Source: Martelella sp. AD-3 (GTDB lineage: Bacteria; Pseudomonadota; Alphaproteobacteria; Rhizobiales; Rhizobiaceae). From it: a DNA stretch of 64,000 nucleotides. A program made the position numbers and the translations under genes. Below the pieces are notes generated by a model. That model was not told the DNA's origin and made no database searches. It saw only the letters and a program-made list of their open reading frames with translations. The stretch lies in the NCBI RefSeq assembly GCF_001578105.1, contig NZ_CP014275.1:2790001-2854000 (forward strand). Direction: 5' to 3'. This document shows, piece after piece, positions 1 through 9,973 of the stretch; the stretch's first letter is position 1; every line of letters begins with the position of its first letter.

Positions 1-895
<895 letters not shown>

Positions 896-1103
896 TGTTC
901 TTCTAACCTCCGGGGCGGACGCGTTTGCGATCCGCCTTACCGTATTTCCGCCGGGGATGAAATTGCCTGGCGCACACGGCAGGCCGAAACCGAGACGTTT
1001 TTTTCGCATGATCAGGAACCAATCGGCGCATTAGAACGTTTGAAAAGTCTCCAGATAAGCCGCGTCCCGATAAATGCGGCAGTCTGGGACAGGGTGCGAC
1101 CCG

Positions 1104-1130
1104 CCCCGGCACAGGCAATCTGTGCCGGGG
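1104..1130. repeat. Inverted repeat in the 896-1246 gap
   Basis: CCCCGGCACAG (1104-1114) and CTGTGCCGGGG (1120-1130) form a perfect 11-bp stem with a 5-base loop. Neither side has a T-run, so it is not a classical terminator. It could end the hydrolase transcript in a Rho-assisted way or lie in the leader of the ABC ATPase gene. I see no supported gene in the rest of 896-1246. Confidence 0.5.
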
Positions 1131-1246
1131 ATGTCCCGTTCACGATGCCGCTCGGCGCATCCGTGCCAGTCATGCGGCATTTGCCAGCCATAGGACCTGA
1201 GGCATTGTCGCGGAGGTCAGATGTTTCCAGCCGACCGCGACATACT

Positions 1247-2002
1247 TTATGGCGCTGTTGCGGCGCGCACCCCGTCGCTTCCCGCCGTCCCTTCGGCGAG
1301 CCACGCGCCAAGCGCCGCATTGACCGCGTCGGCCTGCTCGATCGGCGCGTTGTGGCCGGCCTCGGGGATCATGGTCAGGCGCGATCGGGCCGAAATCGCA
1401 TGCATTTCCCGCGACAATTCCGGCGGCGTCACCGTATCCCGTTCGCCGCAGATGATGGTGACCGGGCCCTGATAGGCGGCAAGCGCGGAACGTCCGTCCT
1501 TTCGGGCGATAATGGCCGCCTGCTGGGAGAAGAATGTGTCCATCCCCATATCGACGCCCATGGCCACGAGATCGTCCATCAACGCAGGCGACACATTGTC
1601 CGGACGGAAGCAACACGCTTCGAGGCTCGCACGATAGGCTCGCGCCATGCCGACCTGACGAGCCGCGATCATCGCGGCGCGACGCTCTACCGTGCGGCGC
1701 GCATTCTCGGGCTGGGCCGAGGTCGCGATCATCGCGACGCCGACAATCCGTTCCGCATGTGTCGCCAGAAGACGGCAAAGGATGTAACCGCCCATCGACC
1801 AGCCTGCCACATGCACCTTCTCGGGAAGCCGGCGGGCAATGATCTCCGCCATTTCGGCGATGCTTTGCGCCGCAAAATGCTCTTCCGGCACGATCACCTC
1901 ATGACCGAGCGCCTCCAGAAACGGAATCTGCAACTGCCAGACCCTGCGATCGCACTGGAGGCCGGGGATCAGCATCACCGGCTGTTTTTCTCCCGCGCTC
2001 AT
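1247..2002 (-). CDS. Alpha/beta hydrolase, last gene of a peptide-type ABC operon
   Basis: Predicted cytoplasmic esterase or amidase of the alpha/beta-hydrolase fold, 251 aa. The oxyanion region is LIPGLQCD near residues 11-18 and the nucleophile elbow is GWSMGG with Ser69. The acid and base of the triad are probably the Asp in CGERDTV and the His in EAGHNAP near the C-terminus. Its ATG shares a 4-base ATGA overlap with the stop of the upstream ATPase, so it is translationally coupled to the transporter. I infer that it hydrolyses something imported by that transporter; the substrate is unknown. A longer frame exists upstream of this start but would run through the ATPase C-terminus. Confidence 0.88.
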   Translation of the reverse strand: MSAGEKQPVMLIPGLQCDRRVWQLQIPFLEALGHEVIVPEEHFAAQSIAEMAEIIARRLPEKVHVAGWSMGGYILCRLLATHAERIVGVAMIATSAQPENARRTVERRAAMIAARQVGMARAYRASLEACCFRPDNVSPALMDDLVAMGVDMGMDTFFSQQAAIIARKDGRSALAAYQGPVTIICGERDTVTPPELSREMHAISARSRLTMIPEAGHNAPIEQADAVNAALGAWLAEGTAGSDGVRAATAP

Positions 2003-2982
2003 GGCGTTTCCGCCAGGTCTTCGGCATGGTGACAGGCAACCAGACGCCCTGGGCCGATCGGTCTCAACGGCGGTTTCGAAAGGCATCGCTCCGTCGCATG
2101 GGGACAGCGCGGCCGGAAATGACAGCCCTCCGGCGGGTTCAGCGGGCTTGGAAGCTCGCCCTTCAGCAGCCGCTCGCGCTGCCCCTGGGGGGCCGGTCGC
2201 GGCACGGCCGACAATAGCAGCCGGGTATAGGGGTGCGCGCTTCCGGCAAAAAGGTCGTGGACCGGCGCCAGTTCGACAATCCGCCCCAGATACATCACTG
2301 CGACCCGGTCGGCGATGTGGGCGACCACCGAAAGATCATGCGAGACGAAGATCAGCGTCAGGCCCATCTCCTGCTGCAACCTGAGGATCAGGTTGATGAT
2401 CTGCGCCTGGATGGAGACGTCGAGCGCGGAGACCGGCTCATCGGCCACGATCATCTCCGGGTCGAGCGCGATGGCGCGGGCGATGCCGATGCGCTGGCAC
2501 TGGCCGCCGGAAAGCTCATGCGGATATTTGTCGAGGTGATAGGAGGACAAGCCGCAGGCCGACGCCACGGCCTCGACGCGGGCGCCGATTTCCGCCGGGC
2601 TGCCGTAGCGGTAGTTCCTCAGCGCCTCGGCAAGGATCACCCGCGCCGTCATCCGGGCATTGAGCGAGGCATAGGGATCCTGGAACACCATCTGGAACCG
2701 CCGCCGCGCCGCGTGCAGCCGCGCGGCGGAAACGGCGTTCAGATCTTCGCCGTCAAAGGCGATTGCGCCCTCCGTCGGCTTTTCCAGATGCATGATCAGC
2801 CGGGCGAGCGTCGACTTTCCGCAGCCCGACTCGCCAACCAGGCCGAGCGTCTCGCCCTTCCGGATTTCCAGGTCGACGCCGTTGACCGCATGCAGAAGCC
2901 GGGGTTTGCCGAAGAACCCGGCCTTGCCGATATCATAGGCCTTGCTCACGCCTTCAAGCTTCACCTGCACATTCATTGCCAA
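1999..2982 (-). CDS. Oligopeptide/dipeptide-type ABC transporter ATP-binding protein (DppF/OppF-like)
   Basis: Second of the two ATPases of a class 5 (peptide/opine/nickel type) importer, 327 aa. Walker [10 protein letters not shown] is at about 50-58, followed by Q-loop FQDPYASL, signature LSGGQCQR and Walker B MIVADEP. The C-terminal oligopeptide/dipeptide domain has the Cys-rich segment CHFRPRCPHATERC, which in OppF/DppF-like proteins can hold an Fe-S cluster. The start overlaps the end of the preceding ATPase gene by 10 bases, and the stop overlaps the hydrolase start. Substrate cannot be read from the ATPase. Confidence 0.94.
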   Translation of the reverse strand: MAMNVQVKLEGVSKAYDIGKAGFFGKPRLLHAVNGVDLEIRKGETLGLVGESGCGKSTLARLIMHLEKPTEGAIAFDGEDLNAVSAARLHAARRRFQMVFQDPYASLNARMTARVILAEALRNYRYGSPAEIGARVEAVASACGLSSYHLDKYPHELSGGQCQRIGIARAIALDPEMIVADEPVSALDVSIQAQIINLILRLQQEMGLTLIFVSHDLSVVAHIADRVAVMYLGRIVELAPVHDLFAGSAHPYTRLLLSAVPRPAPQGQRERLLKGELPSPLNPPEGCHFRPRCPHATERCLSKPPLRPIGPGRLVACHHAEDLAETP

Positions 2983-3995
2983 GCCCTCACGATTTCATTG
3001 GTCTCAAGCGCCGCGGCGACATCGCCGGCATTGAGGCAGGCGGCGCGATGACCTTTCCCGACCGCCCGATGCTCGGGCAGCACGGTTTTGCAGGCGGGCG
3101 TCGCGAAGGCGCAGCGATCGGCATAGATGCAGTGCTCCACCCGATGATCGAGACGCGGCACGGCGCCCGGAATTTCCTTCAGCGGCCGGCGATGGTGAAG
3201 AGCGCCCGACAGCGGCAGGGCCTCGATCAGCCCGGCCGTATAGCCATGGGCGGGCCCGCCGAGGACCGAGGCCACCGGCCCCTCCTCGACCACGCGGCCC
3301 GCATACATCACCATCACCCGGTCGGCGGTCTCGGCAACGACACCCAGATCATGGGTGATGAGGATCACCGACATGGAGAGATCGCGCCTCAGATCCGTGA
3401 TCAGTTCCAGGATTTCCGCCTGCACCGTCACGTCAAGCGCCGTTGTCGGCTCATCGGCAATCAGCAGTTCCGGATCGCAGGCAAGCGCCATCGCGATCAT
3501 CACTCTTTGCCGCATGCCGCCCGAAAGCTCGTGCGGATAGGCGTTGATCCGGTTCTTCGCATCGGGAATGCGCACCAGATCGAGCATTTCCAGCGCCCGG
3601 ACCATCGCCGCCTTTTTCGGAACGCCCCGGTGACGCGCGACGGTCTCGGCGATCTGCATGCCGATCGTGTGGACCGGCGTGAAGGAGGTCATCGGATCCT
3701 GAAAGATCATCCCGATCCTGCCGCCGCGGATCGCGCGCATCTCCCGCTCGCTCTTTTGCAGCAGGTCTTCTCCGTCGAGCACGATGCTGCCGGAGGGATA
3801 ATGCACGCCGTGGCGCGGCAGAAGCCGCATCACCGACATCGCCGTCACCGACTTGCCGCAACCCGATTCGCCGACAAAGGAGAGGATTTCGCCGCGGTCC
3901 ACATGAAAGGAGACGTCGATGAGCGCGTGGTGAATGCCCGCCTTGCCGGAAAAGGTCAGCGACAGATTGTCGACGGAAAGAAAGGTCTCGCCCAT
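2973..3995 (-). CDS. Oligopeptide/dipeptide-type ABC transporter ATP-binding protein (DppD/OppD-like)
   Basis: First ATPase of the importer, 340 aa. Walker A GESGCGKS starts near residue 42, then Q-loop [10 protein letters not shown], signature LSGGMRQR and Walker [13 protein letters not shown]. The Cys-containing C-terminal oligopeptide-transporter motif is present ([15 protein letters not shown]). A GTG at 3998 lies directly before the ATG at 3995. I choose the ATG because it forms a TGATG junction with the permease stop and sits 8 nt from AGGGGG. Works with the DppF-like ATPase as a heterodimer. Confidence 0.93.
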   Translation of the reverse strand: MGETFLSVDNLSLTFSGKAGIHHALIDVSFHVDRGEILSFVGESGCGKSVTAMSVMRLLPRHGVHYPSGSIVLDGEDLLQKSEREMRAIRGGRIGMIFQDPMTSFTPVHTIGMQIAETVARHRGVPKKAAMVRALEMLDLVRIPDAKNRINAYPHELSGGMRQRVMIAMALACDPELLIADEPTTALDVTVQAEILELITDLRRDLSMSVILITHDLGVVAETADRVMVMYAGRVVEEGPVASVLGGPAHGYTAGLIEALPLSGALHHRRPLKEIPGAVPRLDHRVEHCIYADRCAFATPACKTVLPEHRAVGKGHRAACLNAGDVAAALETNEIVRAWQ

Positions 3996-4891
3996 CACAA
4001 TATCCCCCTTTTGGCCTTGCGCGGGTCGACCGCATCGGAAAGCCGGTCGCCCAGAATATTGACGAGCAGCACCAGCAGCGAGAGCGCAAGCCCCGGATAG
4101 AGCATCAGTTCGGGATGCAGCCGGAACATGGACTTTGCCGCCGCCATCATCCCGCCCCAGCTCGGAATATCCGGCGAGACGCCGACGCCGAGAAAGGCAA
4201 GCACGGCAGAGGTGATGACGGCTGAGGCGCAGGCATAGGTCGCCTGCACCAGGACCGGGCCGAACATGTTGGGCAGCACATGGCGAAACACCAGCGGCAG
4301 GCCGCGCGTGCCGATCGAAACGGCGGCGGCCAGATAGGGCTGGCGGCGGATGCCGAGCACCAGCGCGCGCACGACCCGCACCATGCGCGGAATTTCAGGA
4401 ACCGTGATGGCGACGATGACGGCGGCAAGCCCCTGTTCCATCAGCGAGGCGAGCGCGATGGCAAGCAGCACGGCCGGGATCGACATCATCGCATCGTTGA
4501 GACGCATGACGATGGCGCCGCCGAGGCCTGAAAAACCCGCATAGACCCCGATGGCGACGCCGATGAGGGTGGTGATTCCGGCAACGGCAAAGCCGACGGC
4601 CATGGAATTGCGGGTGCCGTAGATCAGCCGGGCATAGACGTCGCGGCCGAGATTGTCGGTCCCGAGCCAGTGTTCGGCCGACGGCGGGCGGTAGCGCATG
4701 GCCGGATTGATCGCCATCGGATCGCCCGCCAGAAGCGGCGCAAACACGCCGACCAGGGCCATGGCAACCAGCATCGCGAGCACGATCGTGACTTCGCGGT
4801 GGACCTTGAGAAAACGGAAACCCTCGCTGACGAGAAGCCGGGTTTCGGAGGCGCGGACGCTCCTGGCAGTCTCTTCCATGACGGCCGTCAT
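3995..4891 (-). CDS. Peptide-type ABC transporter permease (DppC/OppC-like)
   Basis: Inner-membrane subunit, 298 aa. An N-terminal cytoplasmic stretch of about 30 residues leads into a first membrane helix (TIVLAMLVAMALVGVFAPLL). A periplasmic segment with the family motif HWLGTDNLGRDVYARLIYG follows, then the remaining helices. The cytoplasmic coupling loop is near VRVVRALVLGIRRQPYLAAA. The start overlaps the upstream permease stop by ATGA, and the stop shares a base with the next ATG, so expression is tightly coupled. Confidence 0.94.
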   Translation of the reverse strand: MTAVMEETARSVRASETRLLVSEGFRFLKVHREVTIVLAMLVAMALVGVFAPLLAGDPMAINPAMRYRPPSAEHWLGTDNLGRDVYARLIYGTRNSMAVGFAVAGITTLIGVAIGVYAGFSGLGGAIVMRLNDAMMSIPAVLLAIALASLMEQGLAAVIVAITVPEIPRMVRVVRALVLGIRRQPYLAAAVSIGTRGLPLVFRHVLPNMFGPVLVQATYACASAVITSAVLAFLGVGVSPDIPSWGGMMAAAKSMFRLHPELMLYPGLALSLLVLLVNILGDRLSDAVDPRKAKRGIL

Positions 4892-5829
4892 CCCCTCACC
4901 CTCGGGTCGAACAATGCGTAGCTCAGATCAACGATCAGGTTGATGAGGATGAGCGTCACGGAAAAGAACAGGATGATGCCCTGCACCACGGGATAGTCCC
5001 GGCGCACGATGGCATCGACGGTGAGCCTGCCGATCCCCGGAATATTGAAGACGCTTTCGGTCACCACCACGCCGCCGATGAGCGCGGCAAAGCCTATGCC
5101 GATGACGGTGACGATCGGCACGCCCGCCGTCTTCAGCACATGCACAGCGAGAATGCGGCCGGTGCCCATGCCCTTGGCCTTGAGCGTGCGCACGAAGTTC
5201 TCCTGCAGCAATTCCAGAACGGCGGCCCGCGTGACGCGGGCGATGAGGGCGGCGAACACGAGCATCAGCGCAACGGAGGGCAGCGTCAGCGAGACAAGCG
5301 TTGCCCAGATGCCATCCGACAGCGGCTCGTAGCCCTGGACGGGAAACCAGCGCGCCTTCACGGCGAAGAGATAGACCAGCAGATATGACGTCGCGAAGAC
5401 CGGCACGGAGAAGCCGGCGACCGAAAAGGCCATGATGATGCGGTCAACGAGACCGTTGGCCCTCCACGCGGCAATCGTGCCGAGCGGGATAGCGACCAGC
5501 ACGGTCAGCGTCATCGTATAGGCGGCAAGCATGAAGGTCGGTTCGATGCGCTGGGCGATCAGTTCGGTCACCGGCTTGCCCGAATAGACGCTTGCGCCGA
5601 GATCAAGACGGACGGCATCGGAAAACCAGATGACGAACTGCGCCGGCAGGGACTGATCGAGATGCAGCCGCTGGCGAATCTGCTCCACCTGGGCGGGGCT
5701 CGCATTGTCGCCGGCGATCAGGAGCGCCGGGTCGCCCGGTGCCAGATGCACCAGAAGAAAGATGAAGACCGAGACCAGAAGCAGGGTCGGTATGGCCGCA
5801 GCCAGTCGGCCGAGAATATAAGCCGGCAC
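4888..5829 (-). CDS. Peptide-type ABC transporter permease (DppB/OppB-like)
   Basis: Inner-membrane permease, 313 aa, with an N-terminal helix (LAAAIPTLLLVSVFIFLLVHL) followed by the family motif PGDPALLIAG. The coupling helix region is VRTLKAKGMGTGRILAVHVLKTA and the end carries NLIVDLSYALFDPRVR, typical of DppB. An ATG lies nine codons upstream, but the GTG at 5829 is preceded by GGGAGG with a 5-nt gap, so I choose it. Pairs with the DppC-like permease. Confidence 0.93.
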   Translation of the reverse strand: MPAYILGRLAAAIPTLLLVSVFIFLLVHLAPGDPALLIAGDNASPAQVEQIRQRLHLDQSLPAQFVIWFSDAVRLDLGASVYSGKPVTELIAQRIEPTFMLAAYTMTLTVLVAIPLGTIAAWRANGLVDRIIMAFSVAGFSVPVFATSYLLVYLFAVKARWFPVQGYEPLSDGIWATLVSLTLPSVALMLVFAALIARVTRAAVLELLQENFVRTLKAKGMGTGRILAVHVLKTAGVPIVTVIGIGFAALIGGVVVTESVFNIPGIGRLTVDAIVRRDYPVVQGIILFFSVTLILINLIVDLSYALFDPRVRG

Positions 5830-5894
5830 GCGTTCCTCCCGGAAAGTTTGGTGCAAGACGGGCCGACGTCACTCGCCTCGGCCCGTCATGATAA

Positions 5895-7469
5895 TCAGTT
5901 TTCGGTGCGCGATACGTTCCAGAAGAACGGAACGGGGCTTTCGATATAGCCTTCGAGATCGGTCGAAAGGCCCTGGCTCGGATAGACCTGGCCAAGCGGC
6001 ACATAGGGCACGAGGTCATGCGTGACCTCCTGCATGCGCGTGGCCAGCAGCTTCTGCTCTTCCGGATCGCTCGTTGCCGCGAACTGCTCGCGCAGTTCCT
6101 GCAGTTCTTCCGAGCAGGCCCAGCCGAACCAGCCGTCACCGCAGGCGCCGGCGACATAGACATTGGTCATCGGATTGATCTGGTCGACATAACCCCAGCC
6201 GGTGAAGAACAGGTTCCAGCCGCCGTCCGCGACCGGCTCCTTCGACGCGCGCCTGGTGGAAACCGTCGCCCAGTCGGCAATCTGCTCGTCGACGACGAAG
6301 CCCGCTTCCTCCAGCATCGGCTTCAGCACCGAATAGGCCGCGTCCTGCCCGGCGATATCGGTCACATGCATGATGTGTACCGGCGTGCCATCATAGCCCG
6401 CCTCCGCCAGAAGCGCCTTGGCCGCCTCCACATCGCGGGTCAGAACCCGGTCGGTGTTGACGTCGCTTTCGAACGGCGTGTTGCAGAAGAAGACGGCCGC
6501 GCAGATCTCGTAGAGGTCGGTATTGTCGCCGTTCATCGCCTGCATGAAGGGCTCCTGCTCGAGCGCGAGCTGCAGCGCATGGCGGATCTTCGGATTGTCG
6601 AAGGGCGGGTTCAGATGGTTGACGACCAGCTGCAGCGAATTGCCGGACTGAAGCGCCGGCTCGGCCACCGCCTCGTTCTGGCCTTCGAAGAGCGGCAGCA
6701 TGTCGGCCGGCACCTCTTCCATCCAGTCGATCTCGCCGGCGAGCAGCGCGTCGATCGCGGTTGCCGTGTCGGGAATGTTGACGATCTCGATACGATCGAA
6801 ACCCGCGACTTTTCCGCCCGCGGCCATGGAGGCCGGCTCGTCTCGCGGCACATATCCCTCGAACTTTTCATAGGGCGCGATCGAGCCCGGCACCCATTCA
6901 TCGACCAGGAGACGGTAGGGCCCGGAGCCGACCGGTTCGGTCACCGGGTCGCCCGGATCCTGTTCGGCCAGCCGTTTGGGCATGATCACCGGGATATTGG
7001 ACGAGATCTTGCCGATCGCCGGCAGAACCTGGGCCCAGGGCTCGGCCATGGTGATGACGAGCGTTTTGTCATCGGTCGCCTCGATGCTGTCCATCTTGGA
7101 GAACATGATCTTGCCGAGCCCGTCGACCTTGCCCCAGCGCTGAAGCGAGGCCACGGCATCTTCGGCCGTGACCGGACTGCCGTCATGGAAGGTCAAACCG
7201 TCGCGCAAAGTGATGGTATAAACCAGATCGTCATCGGAAACATCGACGCTCTCGGCCATTTGCGGCTGAACCTCGAAATTCTCGTCCAGCGCGAACAGCA
7301 CGTCATAGATCAGATAGCTGGCATTGCGGATGGTGTAGTTGGTCGTCGAGATCGGATCGACGGAATTGATGTCGCCGTTCATGCGCAGACGAAGCACGCT
7401 GTCATCGGCAAAGGCCGGCGCGGCGGCGGTCGCCAGGGCGGCGGCCAGAAACAAGGCGGATGTCTTCAA
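5895..7469 (-). CDS. Extracellular solute-binding protein, family 5 (peptide/opine/oligosaccharide type)
   Basis: Periplasmic receptor of the class 5 importer, 524 aa. The signal peptide is KTSALFLAAALATAAAPAFA and the mature protein starts near ADDSVLRL. The family 5 hallmark is seen in YTITLRDGLTFHDGSPVTAEDAVASLQRW. The start is TTG at 7469, supported by GGAGGG 4-5 nt upstream and by the signal peptide beginning right after it; an in-frame ATG further up lacks such a site. Family 5 members bind di- and oligopeptides, but also nickel, opines and plant oligosaccharides, so the ligand is open. Control by a LacI-type repressor hints at a carbohydrate-like ligand (inference). Confidence 0.92.
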   Translation of the reverse strand: MKTSALFLAAALATAAAPAFADDSVLRLRMNGDINSVDPISTTNYTIRNASYLIYDVLFALDENFEVQPQMAESVDVSDDDLVYTITLRDGLTFHDGSPVTAEDAVASLQRWGKVDGLGKIMFSKMDSIEATDDKTLVITMAEPWAQVLPAIGKISSNIPVIMPKRLAEQDPGDPVTEPVGSGPYRLLVDEWVPGSIAPYEKFEGYVPRDEPASMAAGGKVAGFDRIEIVNIPDTATAIDALLAGEIDWMEEVPADMLPLFEGQNEAVAEPALQSGNSLQLVVNHLNPPFDNPKIRHALQLALEQEPFMQAMNGDNTDLYEICAAVFFCNTPFESDVNTDRVLTRDVEAAKALLAEAGYDGTPVHIMHVTDIAGQDAAYSVLKPMLEEAGFVVDEQIADWATVSTRRASKEPVADGGWNLFFTGWGYVDQINPMTNVYVAGACGDGWFGWACSEELQELREQFAATSDPEEQKLLATRMQEVTHDLVPYVPLGQVYPSQGLSTDLEGYIESPVPFFWNVSRTEN

Positions 7470-7550
7470 TTTTCCCTCCCGAAACACGCAACCTTTCGCA
7501 TCCTCCACGAACAGGTCGCTTTTATCCCCTATTCTTCGTATACTAAATAC

Positions 7551-7564
7551 ACGAAACGTTACGT
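7551..7564. promoter_or_regulatory. Candidate LacI-family operator between the ABC operon and lacI gene
   Basis: ACGAAACGTTACGT is a 14-bp palindrome with a central CG and one mismatched pair, the usual form of LacI/PurR-family sites. It lies in the 195-bp divergent region between the solute-binding protein gene and the regulator. AT-rich sequence around it (TACTAAATAC, ACGTATTTAC) could carry both promoters. Binding is inferred from form and position only. Confidence 0.6.
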
Positions 7565-7664
7565 ATTTACCGTGAAATCAGACAATGATCAAGCCGATTC
7601 CGCTGAACACGCTGGCGATTTGAGAAAAACCGTGTAAACAGAGGGTATTGAATCAGGGGGAAAA

Positions 7665-8684
7665 ATGGCCACAATCAAGGATGTAGCGAAGGCCGCCGGC
7701 GTCTCCGTAACCACTGTTTCCGCCACGATCAATGACAGCGCGCCGGTCAGCGCAACGTTACGCGCCCGGGTCAATGCTGCGATCGCGGCCGTTGGCTACG
7801 TGCCCAATCCGGTGGCGCGGAACCTGCGCCTCGGCCGCTCGCGCCAGATCGGCCTGCTCGTGCCCGATATCGCGGCGCCCTATGCCGCCAGCATTGCCCG
7901 CAGCATGCAGGCGGCGCTCTCCGACAAGGGCTATTCGATGTTCTTCGCCTCCAACGGCGACGATCCCGCGCGCGAGCTGGCCGACATCGCCCGCATGAGC
8001 GACCATCAGGTGGCGGGACTGGTGCTCTTTCCCACATGCCTCGGAGAGCGCTACGCGGAAAACATCATCCCCGCGCTCAGGCGCCCGACTGTGATCATCG
8101 ACCGCATCATAGAGGGCGCGCCGTTTGATTGCGTCGTTGACGACAATGCGCTTGGCGCCCGCCTGATCGTCCACCATCTGCTGCAGCTCGGTCACCGCGA
8201 TATTGCCGTGATTGCCGGGCGCACAGGGATCTCGGTGTCCGACGACAGGCTGGAGGGCACCCGTGCGGCGCTCAGCGAGGCCGGACACCCGGTTCCCGAC
8301 AACTTCGTCTACACCCATCATCAACGCGAGGATCAGGCCTTCCGGGCCGCGCAGGATCTGATGTCGCGGCAGAACCGGCCGACAGCGATCGTGACGATCA
8401 ACACGATGCAGACCCGCGGCGTGCTGCAGGGCCTGAAGTCGATGGGGCTGAAGGCGCCGGATGACGTCTCGCTGATTTCCTTCGACGGGCTGCATTTTTC
8501 GGCGGGATTCGATCCCGAGATCACCTCGCTCGATCAGGACATTCCGGCGATCGCCGAAGCCGCCGCCGGCATGTTGATCGAGCGGCTGGAGGCCGAGGAC
8601 ACGACCGCCCGGGCCACGCCTCCGCGGCTCCTGCGCCTGCCGTCGCGGCTGATCGTGCGCTCGTCCTGCCGCAGGCGCGGCTGA
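7665..8684 (+). CDS. LacI-family transcriptional regulator
   Basis: DNA-binding regulator, 339 aa. The N-terminal helix-turn-helix is IKDVAKAAGVSVTTVSATIN (residues 4-23), followed by the hinge region (GYVPNPVARNLR). The periplasmic-binding-protein-like effector domain begins at about residue 60 (RSRQIGLLVPDIAAPY). GGGGGAAAA precedes the ATG. It is divergent from the peptide-type ABC operon and probably represses it and itself through the site at 7551-7564. LacI control of a class 5 transporter is less usual than control of CUT sugar systems. A shared terminator separates it from the convergent gguB gene. Confidence 0.93.
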   Translation: MATIKDVAKAAGVSVTTVSATINDSAPVSATLRARVNAAIAAVGYVPNPVARNLRLGRSRQIGLLVPDIAAPYAASIARSMQAALSDKGYSMFFASNGDDPARELADIARMSDHQVAGLVLFPTCLGERYAENIIPALRRPTVIIDRIIEGAPFDCVVDDNALGARLIVHHLLQLGHRDIAVIAGRTGISVSDDRLEGTRAALSEAGHPVPDNFVYTHHQREDQAFRAAQDLMSRQNRPTAIVTINTMQTRGVLQGLKSMGLKAPDDVSLISFDGLHFSAGFDPEITSLDQDIPAIAEAAAGMLIERLEAEDTTARATPPRLLRLPSRLIVRSSCRRRG

Positions 8685-8705
8685 CAGGCCGCGCAGAACG
8701 CAAAA

Positions 8706-8742
8706 AAAGAGGGGCAGAGCGGAAACCGCCCTGCCCCTCTTT
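8706..8742. terminator. Bidirectional terminator between lacI-type gene and gguB
   Basis: AAAGAGGGGCAG and CTGCCCCTCTTT form a 12-bp stem around a GC-rich inner hairpin (GCGGAAACCGC). A-runs on one side and T-runs on the other allow termination on both strands of the two convergent genes. Confidence 0.85.
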
Positions 8743-8767
8743 GATTTTCGGCCCGTGACTTTCGCCG

Positions 8768-9961
8768 TCAGGCCTTGTTCTTGTTGTAGACGTCGAAGAC
8801 GACGGCCGCGAGCAGGACGAGGCCCTTGATCACCTGCTGGTAATCGATGCCGATGCCCATGATCGACATGCCGTTGTTCATGATGCCCATGATGAAGGCG
8901 CCGACAACCGCGCCGACGATCTTGCCGACGCCGCCGGACATCGACGCACCGCCGATGAAGACGGCCGCGATGACATCGAGCTCGAAGCCGTTGCCGGCCT
9001 TCGGGGTCGCGATGTTGAGGCGGGCCGCGAAGACGAGACCGGCAAGGGCTGCGAGCATGCCCATGTTGACGAAGACGATGAAGTTCAAACGTCTCGTGTT
9101 GATGCCGGAAAGGGCTGCCGCCTTCTCATTGCCGCCGATCGCATAGACGCGGCGGCCGAAGGTCGTGCTTTCGGTGATGAAGGTGTAGATCACCGTCAGG
9201 ATCGCCATGGAGACCAGAACGTTCGGCAGGCCGCGGAAGGAAGCGAGCTTCCACGAGACGAAGACCAGGACCGCCGCGACGATGATGTTGCGGCCGAGGA
9301 AGAAGGAATAGGGTTCATCCTCGATGCCGTAGGCAACATTGCGCGAACGGGCCCGCCAGGCGAGATAGACGATCGCGGCGGCGGCGATGATGCCGGCGGC
9401 AAGCGCCGTCATGTTCGGCTTTCCGACCCCGAAAATGTCCGGCACGAAGCCCGTGGACAGAAGCTGGAACGAGCTCGGGAAGGGACCGACGGACTGGCCG
9501 TTCAGGAGCCACAGCGACAGGCCGCGGAAGATCAGCATGCCCGCCAGCGTGACGATGAAGGACGGGATCTTCCAGTAGGCGACCCAGTAACCCTGCCACG
9601 CGCCGATCAGCATGCCGGCGAAGATGCAGACAAAAATCGTGACGATGACCGGCACGTTCCATTGCACGATCAGCACGGCGGCAAGCGCGCCGATGAAACC
9701 GACGATGGAGCCGACGGACAGGTCGATATGCCCTGCCACGATGATCATCAGCATGCCAAGCGCCATGATGATGACATAGGAGTTCTGCAGGAACAGGTTG
9801 GTGATGTTGACCGGGCGCATCAGAACGCCGTCGGTCACGATCTGGAAGAAGGCGATGATGACAATCAGCGCAAGCAAGATGCCGTAGTCGCGCATTCTCA
9901 GCGTCAGGTAGGAGCGAATCGAGGGTTTGCTCTGGCCTGCATTTTCCTCAGGAGTATTCAT
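8768..9961 (-). CDS. gguB: Sugar ABC transporter permease GguB (XylH/MmsB-like)
   Basis: Inner-membrane permease of a CUT2-type monosaccharide importer, about 397 aa, longer than RbsC like other XylH/GguB proteins. Multiple membrane helices are visible (ILLALIVIIAFFQIVTDGVL, YVIIMALGMLMIIVAGHIDL), with the CUT2 signature GHIDLSVGSIVGF. The first of two ATGs (9967) abuts AAAGAG. The second (9961) sits 6 nt from it and is preferred. It follows gguA by 12 bases. With gguA and the ChvE-type proteins it should import aldoses such as galactose, glucose, arabinose or xylose, as known for Agrobacterium chvE-gguAB. Confidence 0.92.
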   Translation of the reverse strand: MNTPEENAGQSKPSIRSYLTLRMRDYGILLALIVIIAFFQIVTDGVLMRPVNITNLFLQNSYVIIMALGMLMIIVAGHIDLSVGSIVGFIGALAAVLIVQWNVPVIVTIFVCIFAGMLIGAWQGYWVAYWKIPSFIVTLAGMLIFRGLSLWLLNGQSVGPFPSSFQLLSTGFVPDIFGVGKPNMTALAAGIIAAAAIVYLAWRARSRNVAYGIEDEPYSFFLGRNIIVAAVLVFVSWKLASFRGLPNVLVSMAILTVIYTFITESTTFGRRVYAIGGNEKAAALSGINTRRLNFIVFVNMGMLAALAGLVFAARLNIATPKAGNGFELDVIAAVFIGGASMSGGVGKIVGAVVGAFIMGIMNNGMSIMGIGIDYQQVIKGLVLLAAVVFDVYNKNKA

Positions 9962-9973
9962 CGTCATCTCTTT

